Below, piece after piece: positions 6,909 to 15,152 of a stretch of 37,867 bases of DNA. The notes under the pieces are model-generated. The model was given only the letters and a program-made list of their open reading frames with translations. It was not told where the DNA came from and did not search any database. Position numbers and translations under genes: made by a program. The stretch lies in NCBI GenBank assembly GCA_023433515.1, contig JAEZCN010000005.1, positions 1-37,867 of the forward strand, in the 5' to 3' direction. Source of the DNA: Pseudomonadota bacterium. GTDB lineage: Bacteria > Pseudomonadota > Gammaproteobacteria > Steroidobacterales > Steroidobacteraceae. Position 1 is the stretch's first letter. Every line of letters starts with the position of its first letter.

Positions 6909-8975
6909 ATGTCGAACCGTCTTGCCGTCGCTGCCCTCGCGGCGGTGCTCACTGCCTGCGCTGCCCAGTCTTCGAAGAACGAAGTCGAAGCACCACCCGT
7001 CGCCGCGCCCGCGCCGCCGTCGCCGTTGAAGTCGGGACTGGACCTCGCGGGCTTCGACCGCAGCGTCCGGCCGCAGGACGACCTGTACCGGTTCGTGGGA
7101 GGCACCTGGCTCACGAACACCGAGATCCCGCCCGATCGCTCGAACTACGGCTCGTTCTCGGTCCTCGACGACAAGGCGCGCGAGGAAGTGCGCGAGCTCA
7201 TCGTCAACGCCGCCGCGCAACCCGGTCGCGCGCCGGGCTCCGTCGCGCAGAAGGTCGGCGACTACTACAACGCGTACATGGACACGTCGCGCATCGAGAG
7301 TCTCGGGCTCGCGCCGCTCAACGAGGAACTGCGGCGCATCGACGGCATCGTGACCGCGCGCGACGTCGCGCACTACATCGGTCATTCGCAGCGTATTGGC
7401 GTTTCGGCGCCCTTCGCCTGGAACACGAGTCCCGACAGCAAGAACTCGAGCGTTTATCTGGGCGCGCTGTTCCAGTCGGGTCTCACGATGCCGGACCGGG
7501 ATTACTACCTGAATCCCGACGAGAAATATGCGCGCTTCCGTGCGCGCTTCGCCGAATACGTGGAGAAGCTGCTGGCGCTCTCGGGCGAACGCAACGCGCG
7601 CTCCGCCGCCGCGCGCATCGCCGCGCTCGAGACGCGCATCGCGAACTACCAGTGGACCAACGTCGAGCTGCGCGACCCGGTGAAGAACTACAACCCGATG
7701 ATGCTGCCGGAGTACCAGGCGCTGGTTCCGGGCTTCGACTGGCTCGCGTTCTTCGACGGCATGGGCGCACCCGCGCAGCGGCTCGACGTGAGCCAGCCGC
7801 CCTTCATCAAGGGCATCGGTCAGCTCGTGAAGACGGTGCCGGTCCCGGACTGGCGCGTGTATTTCAAGTTCAAGCTGCTCGACGCGTACGCGCCGATCCT
7901 GTCGGCCCCCTACGCGGACCTGCAGTTCGATTTCCACCAGCGCACGCTGAACGGCGTCGCAGAGCAGCGTCCGCGCTGGCGGCGCGCGGTCGACGCGATG
8001 GACGCCGACATCGGCGAGCTCATCGGACAGATGTTCGTCGAAGCGCATTTCGGCGCCGACGCCAAGCGCCGCATGCTCGACATCGTCGGCAACCTGCTCA
8101 TCGCGTTCGACATGTCGATCGACGAACTCGGCTGGATGAGCGCCGCGACGCGCGCCGAGGCGAAGAAGAAGCTCTCCAAGATCACGGTTAAGATCGGTTA
8201 TCCCGACAAGTGGCGCGATTACTCGACGCTCGCGATCCGCGCCGACGACCTCGTCGGCAACGTGTTGCGGGCCAGGCAGTTCAAGCACCAGCGTTACGTG
8301 AACCGCGCGGGCGGTCCGGTCGACAAGGGCGAATGGCTCATGACGCCACAGACCGTCAACGCCTACTACAACCCGACGACCAACGAGATCACGTTCCCCG
8401 CCGCGATCCTTCGTCCGCCGTTCTTCGATCCGGCCGCGGACGACGCGGTGAACTACGGCGGTATCGGCTCGGTCATCGGCCACGAGATCAGCCACGGCTT
8501 CGACGACTCGGGCCGGCAGTTCGACGGCGATGGCAACCTGCGCGACTGGTGGACGGCCGAGGACGGCGAGAACTTCAAACTACGCGCCGACATGCTGGCG
8601 AAGCAGTTCGGCGGCTACACCGTGCTCGACAACCGGCACATCGACGGCAGACTCACGCGGGGCGATAACTTCGGGGACTTGTCCGGCATGGAAGTCGCGC
8701 TCAAGGCCTACAAACTTTCGCTGGCCGGCCAGCCGGCGCCCGAGATCGACGGCTTCACGGGCGATCAGCGCTTCTTCCTGGGATGGGCCCAGGTGTGGCG
8801 CCGCAAGTACCGCGACGAGGAACTGCTCAAGCGGCTCGTGACCGACCCGCACAGCCCGAGCGAGTTTCGTACGAATGGTCCTGCAAGCAACATCGCCGGT
8901 TTTTACGACGCCTTTGGCGTGAAGCCCGGTGATCGCATGTACCGTGCTCCGACGGAGCGTGTCAAAATCTGGTAG
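6909..8975 (+). CDS. M13-family (neprilysin/PepO-like) zinc metallopeptidase lipoprotein
   Basis: A 688-residue endopeptidase expected to be anchored in the envelope: the first 17 residues form a lipoprotein signal ending in the lipobox LTAC (Cys17). The N-terminal half is the helical M13 domain (DLYRFVGGTWLTNTEIPPDR near residues 58-77). The catalytic half has NAYYNPTTNEITFPAAIL (substrate-binding NAY/F), the zinc motif HEISH (H525, E526, H529) and a C-terminal HSPSEFRTNGP containing the family's substrate-site His and Arg. The third zinc ligand is normally the Glu of ENxxD; here the motif reads GDNFGDLSG with Asp586 at that position. The protein ends in KIW, as many family members do. Upstream is a TATACT box (6872-6877) directly after a terminator. 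LemA follows 31 bp downstream. Confidence 0.93.
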   Translation: MSNRLAVAALAAVLTACAAQSSKNEVEAPPVAAPAPPSPLKSGLDLAGFDRSVRPQDDLYRFVGGTWLTNTEIPPDRSNYGSFSVLDDKAREEVRELIVNAAAQPGRAPGSVAQKVGDYYNAYMDTSRIESLGLAPLNEELRRIDGIVTARDVAHYIGHSQRIGVSAPFAWNTSPDSKNSSVYLGALFQSGLTMPDRDYYLNPDEKYARFRARFAEYVEKLLALSGERNARSAAARIAALETRIANYQWTNVELRDPVKNYNPMMLPEYQALVPGFDWLAFFDGMGAPAQRLDVSQPPFIKGIGQLVKTVPVPDWRVYFKFKLLDAYAPILSAPYADLQFDFHQRTLNGVAEQRPRWRRAVDAMDADIGELIGQMFVEAHFGADAKRRMLDIVGNLLIAFDMSIDELGWMSAATRAEAKKKLSKITVKIGYPDKWRDYSTLAIRADDLVGNVLRARQFKHQRYVNRAGGPVDKGEWLMTPQTVNAYYNPTTNEITFPAAILRPPFFDPAADDAVNYGGIGSVIGHEISHGFDDSGRQFDGDGNLRDWWTAEDGENFKLRADMLAKQFGGYTVLDNRHIDGRLTRGDNFGDLSGMEVALKAYKLSLAGQPAPEIDGFTGDQRFFLGWAQVWRRKYRDEELLKRLVTDPHSPSEFRTNGPASNIAGFYDAFGVKPGDRMYRAPTERVKIW

Positions 8976-9006
8976 CTGCTGTTAGACACCTCGCGCGGAG
9001 ACATCC

Positions 9007-9687
9007 ATGAGAAAGCTGGCACTCGGCGTGATCGCACTCGTTGCGTCATTGGGCGTTTCGGGCTGCGGATACAACCGCCTGCAGAACCAGGACGAGGCCG
9101 TGAAGGCCGCCTGGTCCGAAGTCGTCAACCAGTATCAACGTCGCGCGGACCTGATCCCGAACCTGGTCGCGACGGTGAAGGGGTTCGCGGCCCAGGAAGA
9201 ACGCGTGCTGGTCGGCGTGACCGAGGCCCGCGCGCGGGCCACGTCGATCCAGGCGACGCCCGAGCTCATCAATGACCCGGCGGCCTTCGCGAAATTCCAG
9301 GCCGCGCAGGGCGAGCTCACGCAGGCGCTCAAGAGCCTGCTGGTCACCGTCGAGCGCTACCCCGAGCTCAAATCGGATGCGAACTTCCGCGACCTGCAGG
9401 CGCAGCTCGAGGGAACCGAGAACCGCATCGCCGTCGCGCGCAATCGCTACATCGACGCGGTGCGCGCGTTCAACGTGACGGTGCGTGAGTTCCCGACGAA
9501 TCTCACCGCGAACGTCTTCGGCTTCGACGTGAAGCCGAACTTCACGGTCGAGAACGAGGCGGCGATCGCCACGCCCCCGGCCGTGAATTTCGATTCGACG
9601 ACGCCATCGCAGTCCAACGAACCGGTCGAAGCCCCGCAACCCGCGCCGGCCCCGGCCAACCCACCGGCCAACCCACCGGCCAACTAG
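9007..9687 (+). CDS. lemA: LemA-family lipoprotein
   Basis: A 226-residue LemA protein. A lipoprotein signal ends in VSGC (Cys20). It is followed by the family core: a long antiparallel helical bundle with YNRLQNQDEAVKAAWSEV, QYQRRADLIPNLVATVKGF and a second part containing LEGTENRIAVARNRY and FNVTVREFPTN. The C-terminus is a Pro/Ala/Asn-rich tail (residues about 195-226) encoded partly by a 12-bp tandem repeat. LemA proteins are membrane-associated and of uncertain function, but they commonly precede TPM-domain genes, exactly as here. A Shine-Dalgarno-like GCGGAGA lies about 6 bases before the ATG. Linkage to the upstream peptidase gene (31-bp gap) is plausible. Confidence 0.93.
   Translation: MRKLALGVIALVASLGVSGCGYNRLQNQDEAVKAAWSEVVNQYQRRADLIPNLVATVKGFAAQEERVLVGVTEARARATSIQATPELINDPAAFAKFQAAQGELTQALKSLLVTVERYPELKSDANFRDLQAQLEGTENRIAVARNRYIDAVRAFNVTVREFPTNLTANVFGFDVKPNFTVENEAAIATPPAVNFDSTTPSQSNEPVEAPQPAPAPANPPANPPAN
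9652..9684 (+). repeat. 12-bp tandem repeat coding the LemA tail
   Basis: The unit CCGGCCAACCCA is repeated 2.75 times directly before the lemA stop codon, encoding the PANP-type tail. Because 12 is a multiple of 3, copy-number change would lengthen or shorten the tail without a frameshift. Confidence 0.8.
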
Positions 9688-9698
9688 GCCCCGCTGCC

Positions 9699-10580
9699 TT
9701 GAAAGCCGTTCTCCTCACGCTCGCGATGCTGGTCGCGGCCGGCGTGGAACCGGCGCACGCGCAGGTTCCGATCCCCGCGTACGAGGCGCCGGTCGTCGAT
9801 CTGACCGGTACCCTGGCCGCGCAGCAGCAGGCGGCGCTCAACGAGAAACTGCTCGCGTTCCAGCAACGCAAGGGCGCGCAGGTCGCGGTGTTGATGGTGC
9901 CGACGACGGAGCCGGAGGACATCGCGCAGTTCGGGATCCGACTCGCGGATACGTGGAAGGTCGGCCGCGAGAAACCCGACGACGGTGCCATCCTGATCGT
10001 CGCGAAGAACGATCGCACGATGCGCATCGAGGTGGGCTACGGACTCGAAGGCGCGCTCACCGATCTCGCCTCGCGCCGCATCATCGAAGAGACCGTCGCG
10101 CCGCTCTTCAGGCAGGGGGACTTCTACGGCGGCATCAACGCCGGGCTCGACCAGATGATTCGCGTGGTCGACGGCGAACCGCTTCCGGAGCCCGACAAGA
10201 CCTGGAAGCCGGATGACGGCGGCGGACTGCCGTGGCCATTGCTGCTGATCGGCGGATTCATGCTCGCGAGCTTCCTGCGTCCCATGATCGGACGCCTTCC
10301 GGCCGCCGGTGTGGCGAGCGCGGGCGGAGCGGGGCTCACGTGGCTGATCACGTCGAGCGTGATCGGGGCGGTGGGCGCGGGCCTCGGCCTGTTCCTGTTC
10401 ACGTTGTTGTTCGGCATGGGCGCCGGCATGCGTTACGGCGGTGGCCACGTGTTTCGCGATCGCGGCTGGCCGGGCGGTTTCGGCGGCGGAGGATTCGGCC
10501 GCGGTGGAGGATTCGGCGGGGGATTCGGCGGCGGCATGGGCGGCGGTTTCGGAGGCGGTGGCGCCTCGGGGCGCTGGTAG
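9699..10580 (+). CDS. TPM-domain membrane protein (YgcG-like)
   Basis: A 293-residue exported membrane protein. A signal peptide (about residues 1-21, ending AHA) is followed by a TPM domain spanning roughly residues 28-155, with PVVDLTGTLAAQQQAALNEKL, VLMVPTTEPEDIAQFGIRLADTWKVG and the VGYGLEGALTD signature. Two hydrophobic segments (about 178-190 and 205-243) come next, and the C-terminus is an extreme Gly-rich tail (GGGFGRGGG-type), common in this family and often membrane-exposed. The start TTG at 9699 lies 11 bp after the lemA stop. TPM proteins accompany LemA in many bacteria and are linked to envelope stress or membrane-protein quality; the precise role is unknown. Confidence 0.88.
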   Translation: MKAVLLTLAMLVAAGVEPAHAQVPIPAYEAPVVDLTGTLAAQQQAALNEKLLAFQQRKGAQVAVLMVPTTEPEDIAQFGIRLADTWKVGREKPDDGAILIVAKNDRTMRIEVGYGLEGALTDLASRRIIEETVAPLFRQGDFYGGINAGLDQMIRVVDGEPLPEPDKTWKPDDGGGLPWPLLLIGGFMLASFLRPMIGRLPAAGVASAGGAGLTWLITSSVIGAVGAGLGLFLFTLLFGMGAGMRYGGGHVFRDRGWPGGFGGGGFGRGGGFGGGFGGGMGGGFGGGGASGRW

Positions 10581-10587
10581 TTAGGCC

Positions 10588-11091
10588 ATGCGCGCTCTCG
10601 GACACCTGTTCGCCACCCGGGTCGGCACCCGGCGCCGATTCCCGGACGACGTCCTCGCGTCCATCGAGCAGGCCATCGGATCGATCGAGACGCGAACCAG
10701 CGCCGAGATCCGCTTCGTGATCGAGACCGCACTCGATCTCGGCGACCTGTTCGCGGGTACGACACCACGCGCGCGAGCCGCGCAGTTGTTCTCGCTGCTG
10801 CAGGTCTGGGACACCGAGCGGCGCAACGGCGTACTCATCTATGTACTGGTGGCCGATCGCGACGTGGAAATCGTCGCGGATCGGGGTGCCGCCGCGGTGA
10901 TTCCCCCAGAGAAATGGGAAGCCGCCTGCAAGCAGATGGAGGAGCACTTCCGCGTCGGCCGCTTCGCCGAGGGCGCGCTCGCGGGCGTGACCGCGGTGGG
11001 TGCCTTGTTAGAAAGCCATTTTCCGTTCGAGTCGCACGAGGCCCGCACGCGCGACCGCGACGAATTGCCGAACCAGCCCACGTTGCTGTAG
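10588..11091 (+). CDS. TPM-domain protein, soluble form
   Basis: A 167-residue second TPM-domain protein, placed 7 bp after the first. It lacks a signal peptide; the TPM core runs from about residue 22 to 140, including IEQAIGSIETRTSAEIRFVIETALDL, WDTERRNGVLIYVLVADRDVEIVADRG and the FAEGALAGVTAVGALLESHF helix. This fits the common arrangement LemA, membrane TPM protein, soluble TPM protein. Residues 60-90 contain an Arg/Ala-rich stretch and the last 15 residues are polar. Function is unproven; the domain resembles phosphatase-like or scaffolding modules in other organisms. Probably co-transcribed with the two preceding genes. Confidence 0.85.
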   Translation: MRALGHLFATRVGTRRRFPDDVLASIEQAIGSIETRTSAEIRFVIETALDLGDLFAGTTPRARAAQLFSLLQVWDTERRNGVLIYVLVADRDVEIVADRGAAAVIPPEKWEAACKQMEEHFRVGRFAEGALAGVTAVGALLESHFPFESHEARTRDRDELPNQPTLL

Positions 11092-11128
11092 CAGAATCCA
11101 GACAGTCAGAAACGACGATCCCGTGACA

Positions 11129-11134
11129 TATACT
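11129..11134 (+). promoter_or_regulatory. -10 hexamer of the L,D-transpeptidase gene
   Basis: TATACT lies exactly 6 bases before the ATG at 11141 and no Shine-Dalgarno is present, so the mRNA would begin at or next to the start codon. The hexamer lies inside the alternative GTG-initiated extension (11123), which argues against that earlier start. No clear -35 is seen. Confidence 0.5.
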
Positions 11135-11140
11135 TTCGCC

Positions 11141-12364
11141 ATGAAGACCCACCTCGCATTGCGGCCCGCGGCCGTGATGGTGCTTTGCGCCTCGTTGATT
11201 TCCGGCTGCTCGCTGTTCAATGGACCCGGATGGGGCAGCAAGCGCGAGGCGCAGGCCGAGCCCGTCGTGCCGGCGCTGCCGCAGCCCGTACCCACGCATC
11301 GTTTCGAGATCGACGCGACCACGGACATCGTCGGCGTCGTGCAGAAGACGCTGGCCACGAAGGAAGACACGCTCACCGACATCGCGCGCCGCTTCAACGT
11401 CGGCTACGAGGAAATCGTGCGCGCCAACCCGGACGTCGATCCGTGGCTGCCCGGCGAGAACCGCGAGATCGTGATCCCCTCGCAGTTCGTGCTGCCGAAC
11501 GCGCCGCGCGAGGGCATCGTCATCAACGCGGCGGCGATGCGGCTCTTCTATTACCCGAAGGTGAAGAAGGGCGAGCAGCAGGTCGTGCACACGTATCCGA
11601 TCGGCATCGGCAAGGTCGGCTGGAAGACGCCCGAAGGCACGACGAAGGTCGTGCGCCGCCAGAAGGATCCGGTGTGGCGTCCGACCGCGTCCATCATCCG
11701 GGAACATCTCAAGGAGCGCGGCGAGAAGCTCGATGCCGTCGTGCCCGCCGGCCCCGACAATCCGCTCGGCCGCCACGCGTTTTATCTCGGATGGCCGACG
11801 TACATGATCCACGGCACCAACAAGCCCGCGGGCGTCGGCCTGCGGTCGAGCCACGGATGTATCCGGCTCTATCCGGAAGACATCGCGCAACTGTTCGAGC
11901 TCGCGCCGATCGGCACGCCGGTGCGCGTCGTGAATCAGCCGTTCCTGTTCGGCTGGCACGACGGCGAGCTGCACATCCAGGCGTTCGACGTGCTCGAGGA
12001 CGATCCGCGCGACTGGAAGAAGGCGCAGGCGAAGCTGCTGAACAAGACGCTGGCCGAGAACATCAAGAAGGAGCTCGCGGCGCGCAAGGAAAAGATCGAC
12101 TGGGACGCGGTCGCGAAAATCACGCACGAGCCGCGCGGCATTCCGGTGTCGGTGACCGGCGGACCGGATCAGCTCGATGCCCTCGTCGCGGGCGCGACGA
12201 TCGTGCAGAACACGGTGGCGCCGGGCGCGACGTGGGATGGCATCTCCGATCTGCCGGTCGATGAAGCCACGTTCCAGGAACTCGTCTCCGATCGTGAAGC
12301 ATCGGTGGAATCCGCAGCCGAAGCCGCATCCCCCTCCGCCACGCCGAAAGCCGCGACAAATTAA
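11141..12364 (+). CDS. LysM/L,D-transpeptidase (YkuD) lipoprotein
   Basis: A 407-residue cell-wall cross-linking or protein-anchoring enzyme. The signal ends in the lipobox LISGC (Cys23). A LysM-like peptidoglycan-binding segment (KEDTLTDIARRFNVGYEEIVRANPDVD) occupies about residues 67-95. The YkuD catalytic domain follows: the conserved MIHGTNKPAGVGLRSSHGC segment contains the catalytic Cys240 with His238 two residues before it. After the enzyme domain comes a charged helical region (about 285-325) and a low-complexity Ala/Ser/Pro tail. ATG at 11141 is chosen over GTG at 11123 because the lipoprotein signal starts there and a -10 box lies in between. The stop codon TAA is the first part of the adjacent inverted-repeat element. 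Confidence 0.92.
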   Translation: MKTHLALRPAAVMVLCASLISGCSLFNGPGWGSKREAQAEPVVPALPQPVPTHRFEIDATTDIVGVVQKTLATKEDTLTDIARRFNVGYEEIVRANPDVDPWLPGENREIVIPSQFVLPNAPREGIVINAAAMRLFYYPKVKKGEQQVVHTYPIGIGKVGWKTPEGTTKVVRRQKDPVWRPTASIIREHLKERGEKLDAVVPAGPDNPLGRHAFYLGWPTYMIHGTNKPAGVGLRSSHGCIRLYPEDIAQLFELAPIGTPVRVVNQPFLFGWHDGELHIQAFDVLEDDPRDWKKAQAKLLNKTLAENIKKELAARKEKIDWDAVAKITHEPRGIPVSVTGGPDQLDALVAGATIVQNTVAPGATWDGISDLPVDEATFQELVSDREASVESAAEAASPSATPKAATN

Positions 12365-12492
12365 TGGGGACATTCCTCGTTTCCTAGCAAATGGGGACGG
12401 ACCTAAGTGCGCCCCCACTCGATAGCGGTGCCACCCAACGCACCCTGTCGACTAGTCGGACTCCAACTAGGAAACGAGGAATGTCCCCATTA
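12362..12492. mobile_element. MITE-like non-autonomous element related to the RAYT element
   Basis: A 131-bp segment with perfect 26-bp terminal inverted repeats (12362-12387 and 12467-12492). The terminal sequence is the same as the outer ends of the RAYT element at 19168-19997. The left end also continues with a second GGGGAC-type block (12393-12405) that resembles the inner block of the RAYT ends with a few differences. The centre contains no coding sequence. The left border supplies the stop codon of the L,D-transpeptidase gene, and the right border touches the -10 hexamer of the M1 peptidase gene. Likely mobilised in trans by the RAYT transposase; this is inference. Confidence 0.75.
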
Positions 12493-12496
12493 CAGT
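12491..12496 (+). promoter_or_regulatory. -10 hexamer of the M1 peptidase gene
   Basis: TACAGT lies 6 bases before the ATG at 12503 and its first two bases are the last two of the inverted-repeat element. No Shine-Dalgarno is present. The upstream -35 position would fall within the element's right repeat. Confidence 0.35.
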
Positions 12497-12502
12497 GCCG
12501 GC

Positions 12503-14386
12503 ATGAAATTCATCGTTGCCGCACTGTTGCTCAGCACCACCGCCGCGTGGGCGGCTTCTCCAGCTAAAGTACCGATCACCCCCGGTCGCGACCACCACTC
12601 GTACGCCAACACCGACGCATTTCGCGTGCGGCATCTCGAGTTGGATCTGGACGCTTCGTTCGAGGCGAAGCGCCTGTCGGGCGTCGTTGATCTCGTCGTC
12701 ACACGTGTCGGCGCGGGCGCAAAATCGCTGACGCTCGACACGCGCGATCTCGGCATCCGCCAGGCGTGGTGGGTGCGGGGGCCGCGCGACCTCGTGCCGC
12801 TGACCTTCGCGCTCGGCAAGCGCGATCCGATTCTCGGTGCGCCGCTCGACATCGAACTGCCGGCGGGTCTCGATGCAAACGAATTCACCGTCCGAATCTC
12901 ATACCAGACGGTGCCGGGTGCATCGGGACTGCAGTGGGTAGAGCCCGCGCTCACGGCCGACAAGACGCATCCGTTCCTGTTCACGCAGTCGCAGGCGATC
13001 CATTCGCGCAGCTGGATCCCGCTGCAGGACACGCCGCAGGTGCGCACCACCTATCGCGCGACGATCCGCGTCCCGCCGGGAATGCGCGCGGTGATGAGCG
13101 CGGAGAACTCGACCGGCGAGCCCAGCCCCGACGGCGTCTACCGCTTCGACATGCCGCAGGCGATTCCCTCGTACCTGATCGCGCTCGCCATCGGCAAGCT
13201 CGAGTTCCGCGCGACCGGCCCACGCACCGGCGTGTTCGCCGAGAGCTCGATCGTCGAGAAGGCCGCGAGCGAATTCTCCGAAACCGAGCAGATGATGCAG
13301 GTCGGCGAGAAGCTCTTCGGGCCGTACCGCTGGGGCCGCTACGACCTGCTGATCCTGCCGCCGTCGTTTCCGTTCGGCGGCATGGAAAATCCGCGGCTCT
13401 CGTTCATCACGCCCACCGTGATCGCGGGAGACCGCAGTCTCACCGCGCTGATCGCGCACGAGCTCGCGCATTCATGGTCGGGCAACCTCGTGACCAACGC
13501 GACCTGGCGCGACCTGTGGCTCAACGAAGGACTCACCGACTACCTCGAGTCGCGCATCATGGAAGCCGTTTACGGTGAGAAGCGCCAGGCCATGGAAGCG
13601 GTCCTCAACGTGGTTTCGCTCGAGGACGAACTCGCCACACTCCCGCCCGGCGACCAGGTGCTCGCGATCGACCTGCGCGGCCGCGATCCGGACGACGCCT
13701 TCACGCGCGTGCCTTATGCGAAGGGCCAGCTCTTCATCACCTGGCTCGCGAGCCGCTTCGGCGCCGACACCGTCGACGCGTTCGTGCAGGGTTATTTCAA
13801 CGAGTTCGCGTTCCAGAGCATCTGGACCGAAAAATTCCGCGCGTATCTCGACGCGAACCTGCTGCCCGGGAAACCCGGCGCGGTGACCGCCGCCGAGATC
13901 GACGAATGGATCTTCGCACCCGGCCTGCCGAAGAACGCCGTGTTGCCGCAGTCGGATGCCTTCGATCTGGTCGACGTGGCGCGCAGGGAGTGGCTGGCCG
14001 GAAAAACCGCGGCCACGGACCTTCCGGGTCGCGAATGGACCACGCACGAGTGGGTGCATTTCCTCCAGGGCCTGCCGCCCAGGGTTCCGCCCGCGAAGCT
14101 CACCGGGCTCGATGAGGCCTTCGGTCTCACCACCACGGGCAATGCCGAGATCGCGTTCAACTGGCTGCGCGTGGCGATCCGCGAGAACTACGCGCCCGCG
14201 TGGCCGCGGCTCGAGGAGTACCTCACGACGATCGGTCGCCGCCGGTTGATCAAGTCGCTGTACGAGGATCTCATGAAGACGCCCGCCGGCGTTGCGCGTG
14301 CCCGCGCCATCTACGAGAAGGCGCGGCCCAACTACCATCCGATCGCCACGACGACACTCGATCCCATCGTGCTGAAGGCGCGCTGA
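12503..14386 (+). CDS. M1-family aminopeptidase (LTA4 hydrolase-like)
   Basis: A 627-residue exported zinc aminopeptidase. A signal peptide (about residues 1-17, ending AWA) is followed by the N-terminal beta domain, the substrate-binding GGMEN motif (residues 292-296) and the zinc site HELAHSWSGN with H319, E320, H323 and the third ligand E342 in LWLNEGLT. A C-terminal helical domain (about 500-610) with the WVHFLQGLP motif matches the leukotriene-A4-hydrolase-type subfamily. The frame is open further upstream, but that part runs through the inverted-repeat element, so ATG at 12503 with its signal peptide is preferred. It would release N-terminal amino acids in the periplasm. The rhomboid gene begins 4 bp downstream. 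Confidence 0.94.
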   Translation: MKFIVAALLLSTTAAWAASPAKVPITPGRDHHSYANTDAFRVRHLELDLDASFEAKRLSGVVDLVVTRVGAGAKSLTLDTRDLGIRQAWWVRGPRDLVPLTFALGKRDPILGAPLDIELPAGLDANEFTVRISYQTVPGASGLQWVEPALTADKTHPFLFTQSQAIHSRSWIPLQDTPQVRTTYRATIRVPPGMRAVMSAENSTGEPSPDGVYRFDMPQAIPSYLIALAIGKLEFRATGPRTGVFAESSIVEKAASEFSETEQMMQVGEKLFGPYRWGRYDLLILPPSFPFGGMENPRLSFITPTVIAGDRSLTALIAHELAHSWSGNLVTNATWRDLWLNEGLTDYLESRIMEAVYGEKRQAMEAVLNVVSLEDELATLPPGDQVLAIDLRGRDPDDAFTRVPYAKGQLFITWLASRFGADTVDAFVQGYFNEFAFQSIWTEKFRAYLDANLLPGKPGAVTAAEIDEWIFAPGLPKNAVLPQSDAFDLVDVARREWLAGKTAATDLPGREWTTHEWVHFLQGLPPRVPPAKLTGLDEAFGLTTTGNAEIAFNWLRVAIRENYAPAWPRLEEYLTTIGRRRLIKSLYEDLMKTPAGVARARAIYEKARPNYHPIATTTLDPIVLKAR

Positions 14387-14390
14387 CACC

Positions 14391-15098
14391 ATGGTGCTGC
14401 CGCTCGGCGATGAAAACCCGACCACGACCCGGCCGCGAGTCACGGTCGGGATCATCATCGCGTGCGTCGTCGCGTACGTGTGGCAGCACCTGCTCATGCC
14501 CGGCGATGGCGCGGAGCGCGTCGCGTTCGCCTTCGGCGTGATCCCCGCCGTGCTCACGGGGCGCGTCGCGCTGCCGCCGGAGATCGACCTGATCCCGCCG
14601 GTCGCGAGCATCTTCACCTCGATGTTCCTGCACGGCGGAATCTGGCACCTCGCCGGCAACATGCTCTACCTGTGGGTTTTCGGGAACAACATCGAAGACG
14701 CGATGGGCCACGTGCGTTTCTTCATCTTCTACCTGCTGTGCGGAGTGGCCGCCGTGTTCGCGCAGGTGCTCACGGGTCCGGAGTCGCAGATTCCGATGGT
14801 GGGCGCGAGCGGCGCGATATCCGGCGTGCTCGGCGCATATATGCTGCTGTTCCCACGCGCGCGCGTGTTGTTAGGCATGCCGCTCGGCTTCGTGATCGTG
14901 CAGCTCGGGCGATTCCCGGCGATCTGGGTGCTCGCGGCATGGTTCCTGATGCAGCTCGCGATGGGCACGCTCTCCGCGTCGCGCGACCCGGACCAGGGTG
15001 GCATCGCCTTCGGCGCTCACATCGGCGGATTCATCGCGGGCCTCATCCTCGTCGCACTTTTCAAACGTCGCGACGTGCCGCTGTGGCGGCGATACTGA
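14391..15098 (+). CDS. Rhomboid-family intramembrane serine protease
   Basis: A 235-residue inner-membrane protein with six or so hydrophobic segments. The catalytic dyad is visible: GASGAISGVLGAY with Ser140 in the GxSG motif, and His210 in GAHIGGFIAG. The L1-loop/helix region FTSMFLHGGIWHLAGNMLYLWVFGNNIED is highly typical of rhomboids. It is expected to cleave membrane-anchored proteins within the bilayer; substrates are unknown. It starts 4 bp after the M1 peptidase stop, so the two are one operon. A sheath-like gene follows within 54-66 bp. Identification is strong. Confidence 0.94.
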   Translation: MVLPLGDENPTTTRPRVTVGIIIACVVAYVWQHLLMPGDGAERVAFAFGVIPAVLTGRVALPPEIDLIPPVASIFTSMFLHGGIWHLAGNMLYLWVFGNNIEDAMGHVRFFIFYLLCGVAAVFAQVLTGPESQIPMVGASGAISGVLGAYMLLFPRARVLLGMPLGFVIVQLGRFPAIWVLAAWFLMQLAMGTLSASRDPDQGGIAFGAHIGGFIAGLILVALFKRRDVPLWRRY

Positions 15099-15152
15099 GA
15101 CGCTGCTACATTCCGCGGGCATCGCGCCGCCCCAACTCGCCGGGGTTGTGCC

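Noticed and set aside
11123..11140. GTG at 11123 as start of the L,D-transpeptidase gene
   Set aside because: It would add six residues (MTYTFA) before the lipoprotein signal, and those bases contain the TATACT -10 hexamer.
12362..12492. CRISPR-like repeat
   Set aside because: Only two copies in inverted orientation, no regular spacers and no cas genes; the repeats match transposase element ends.
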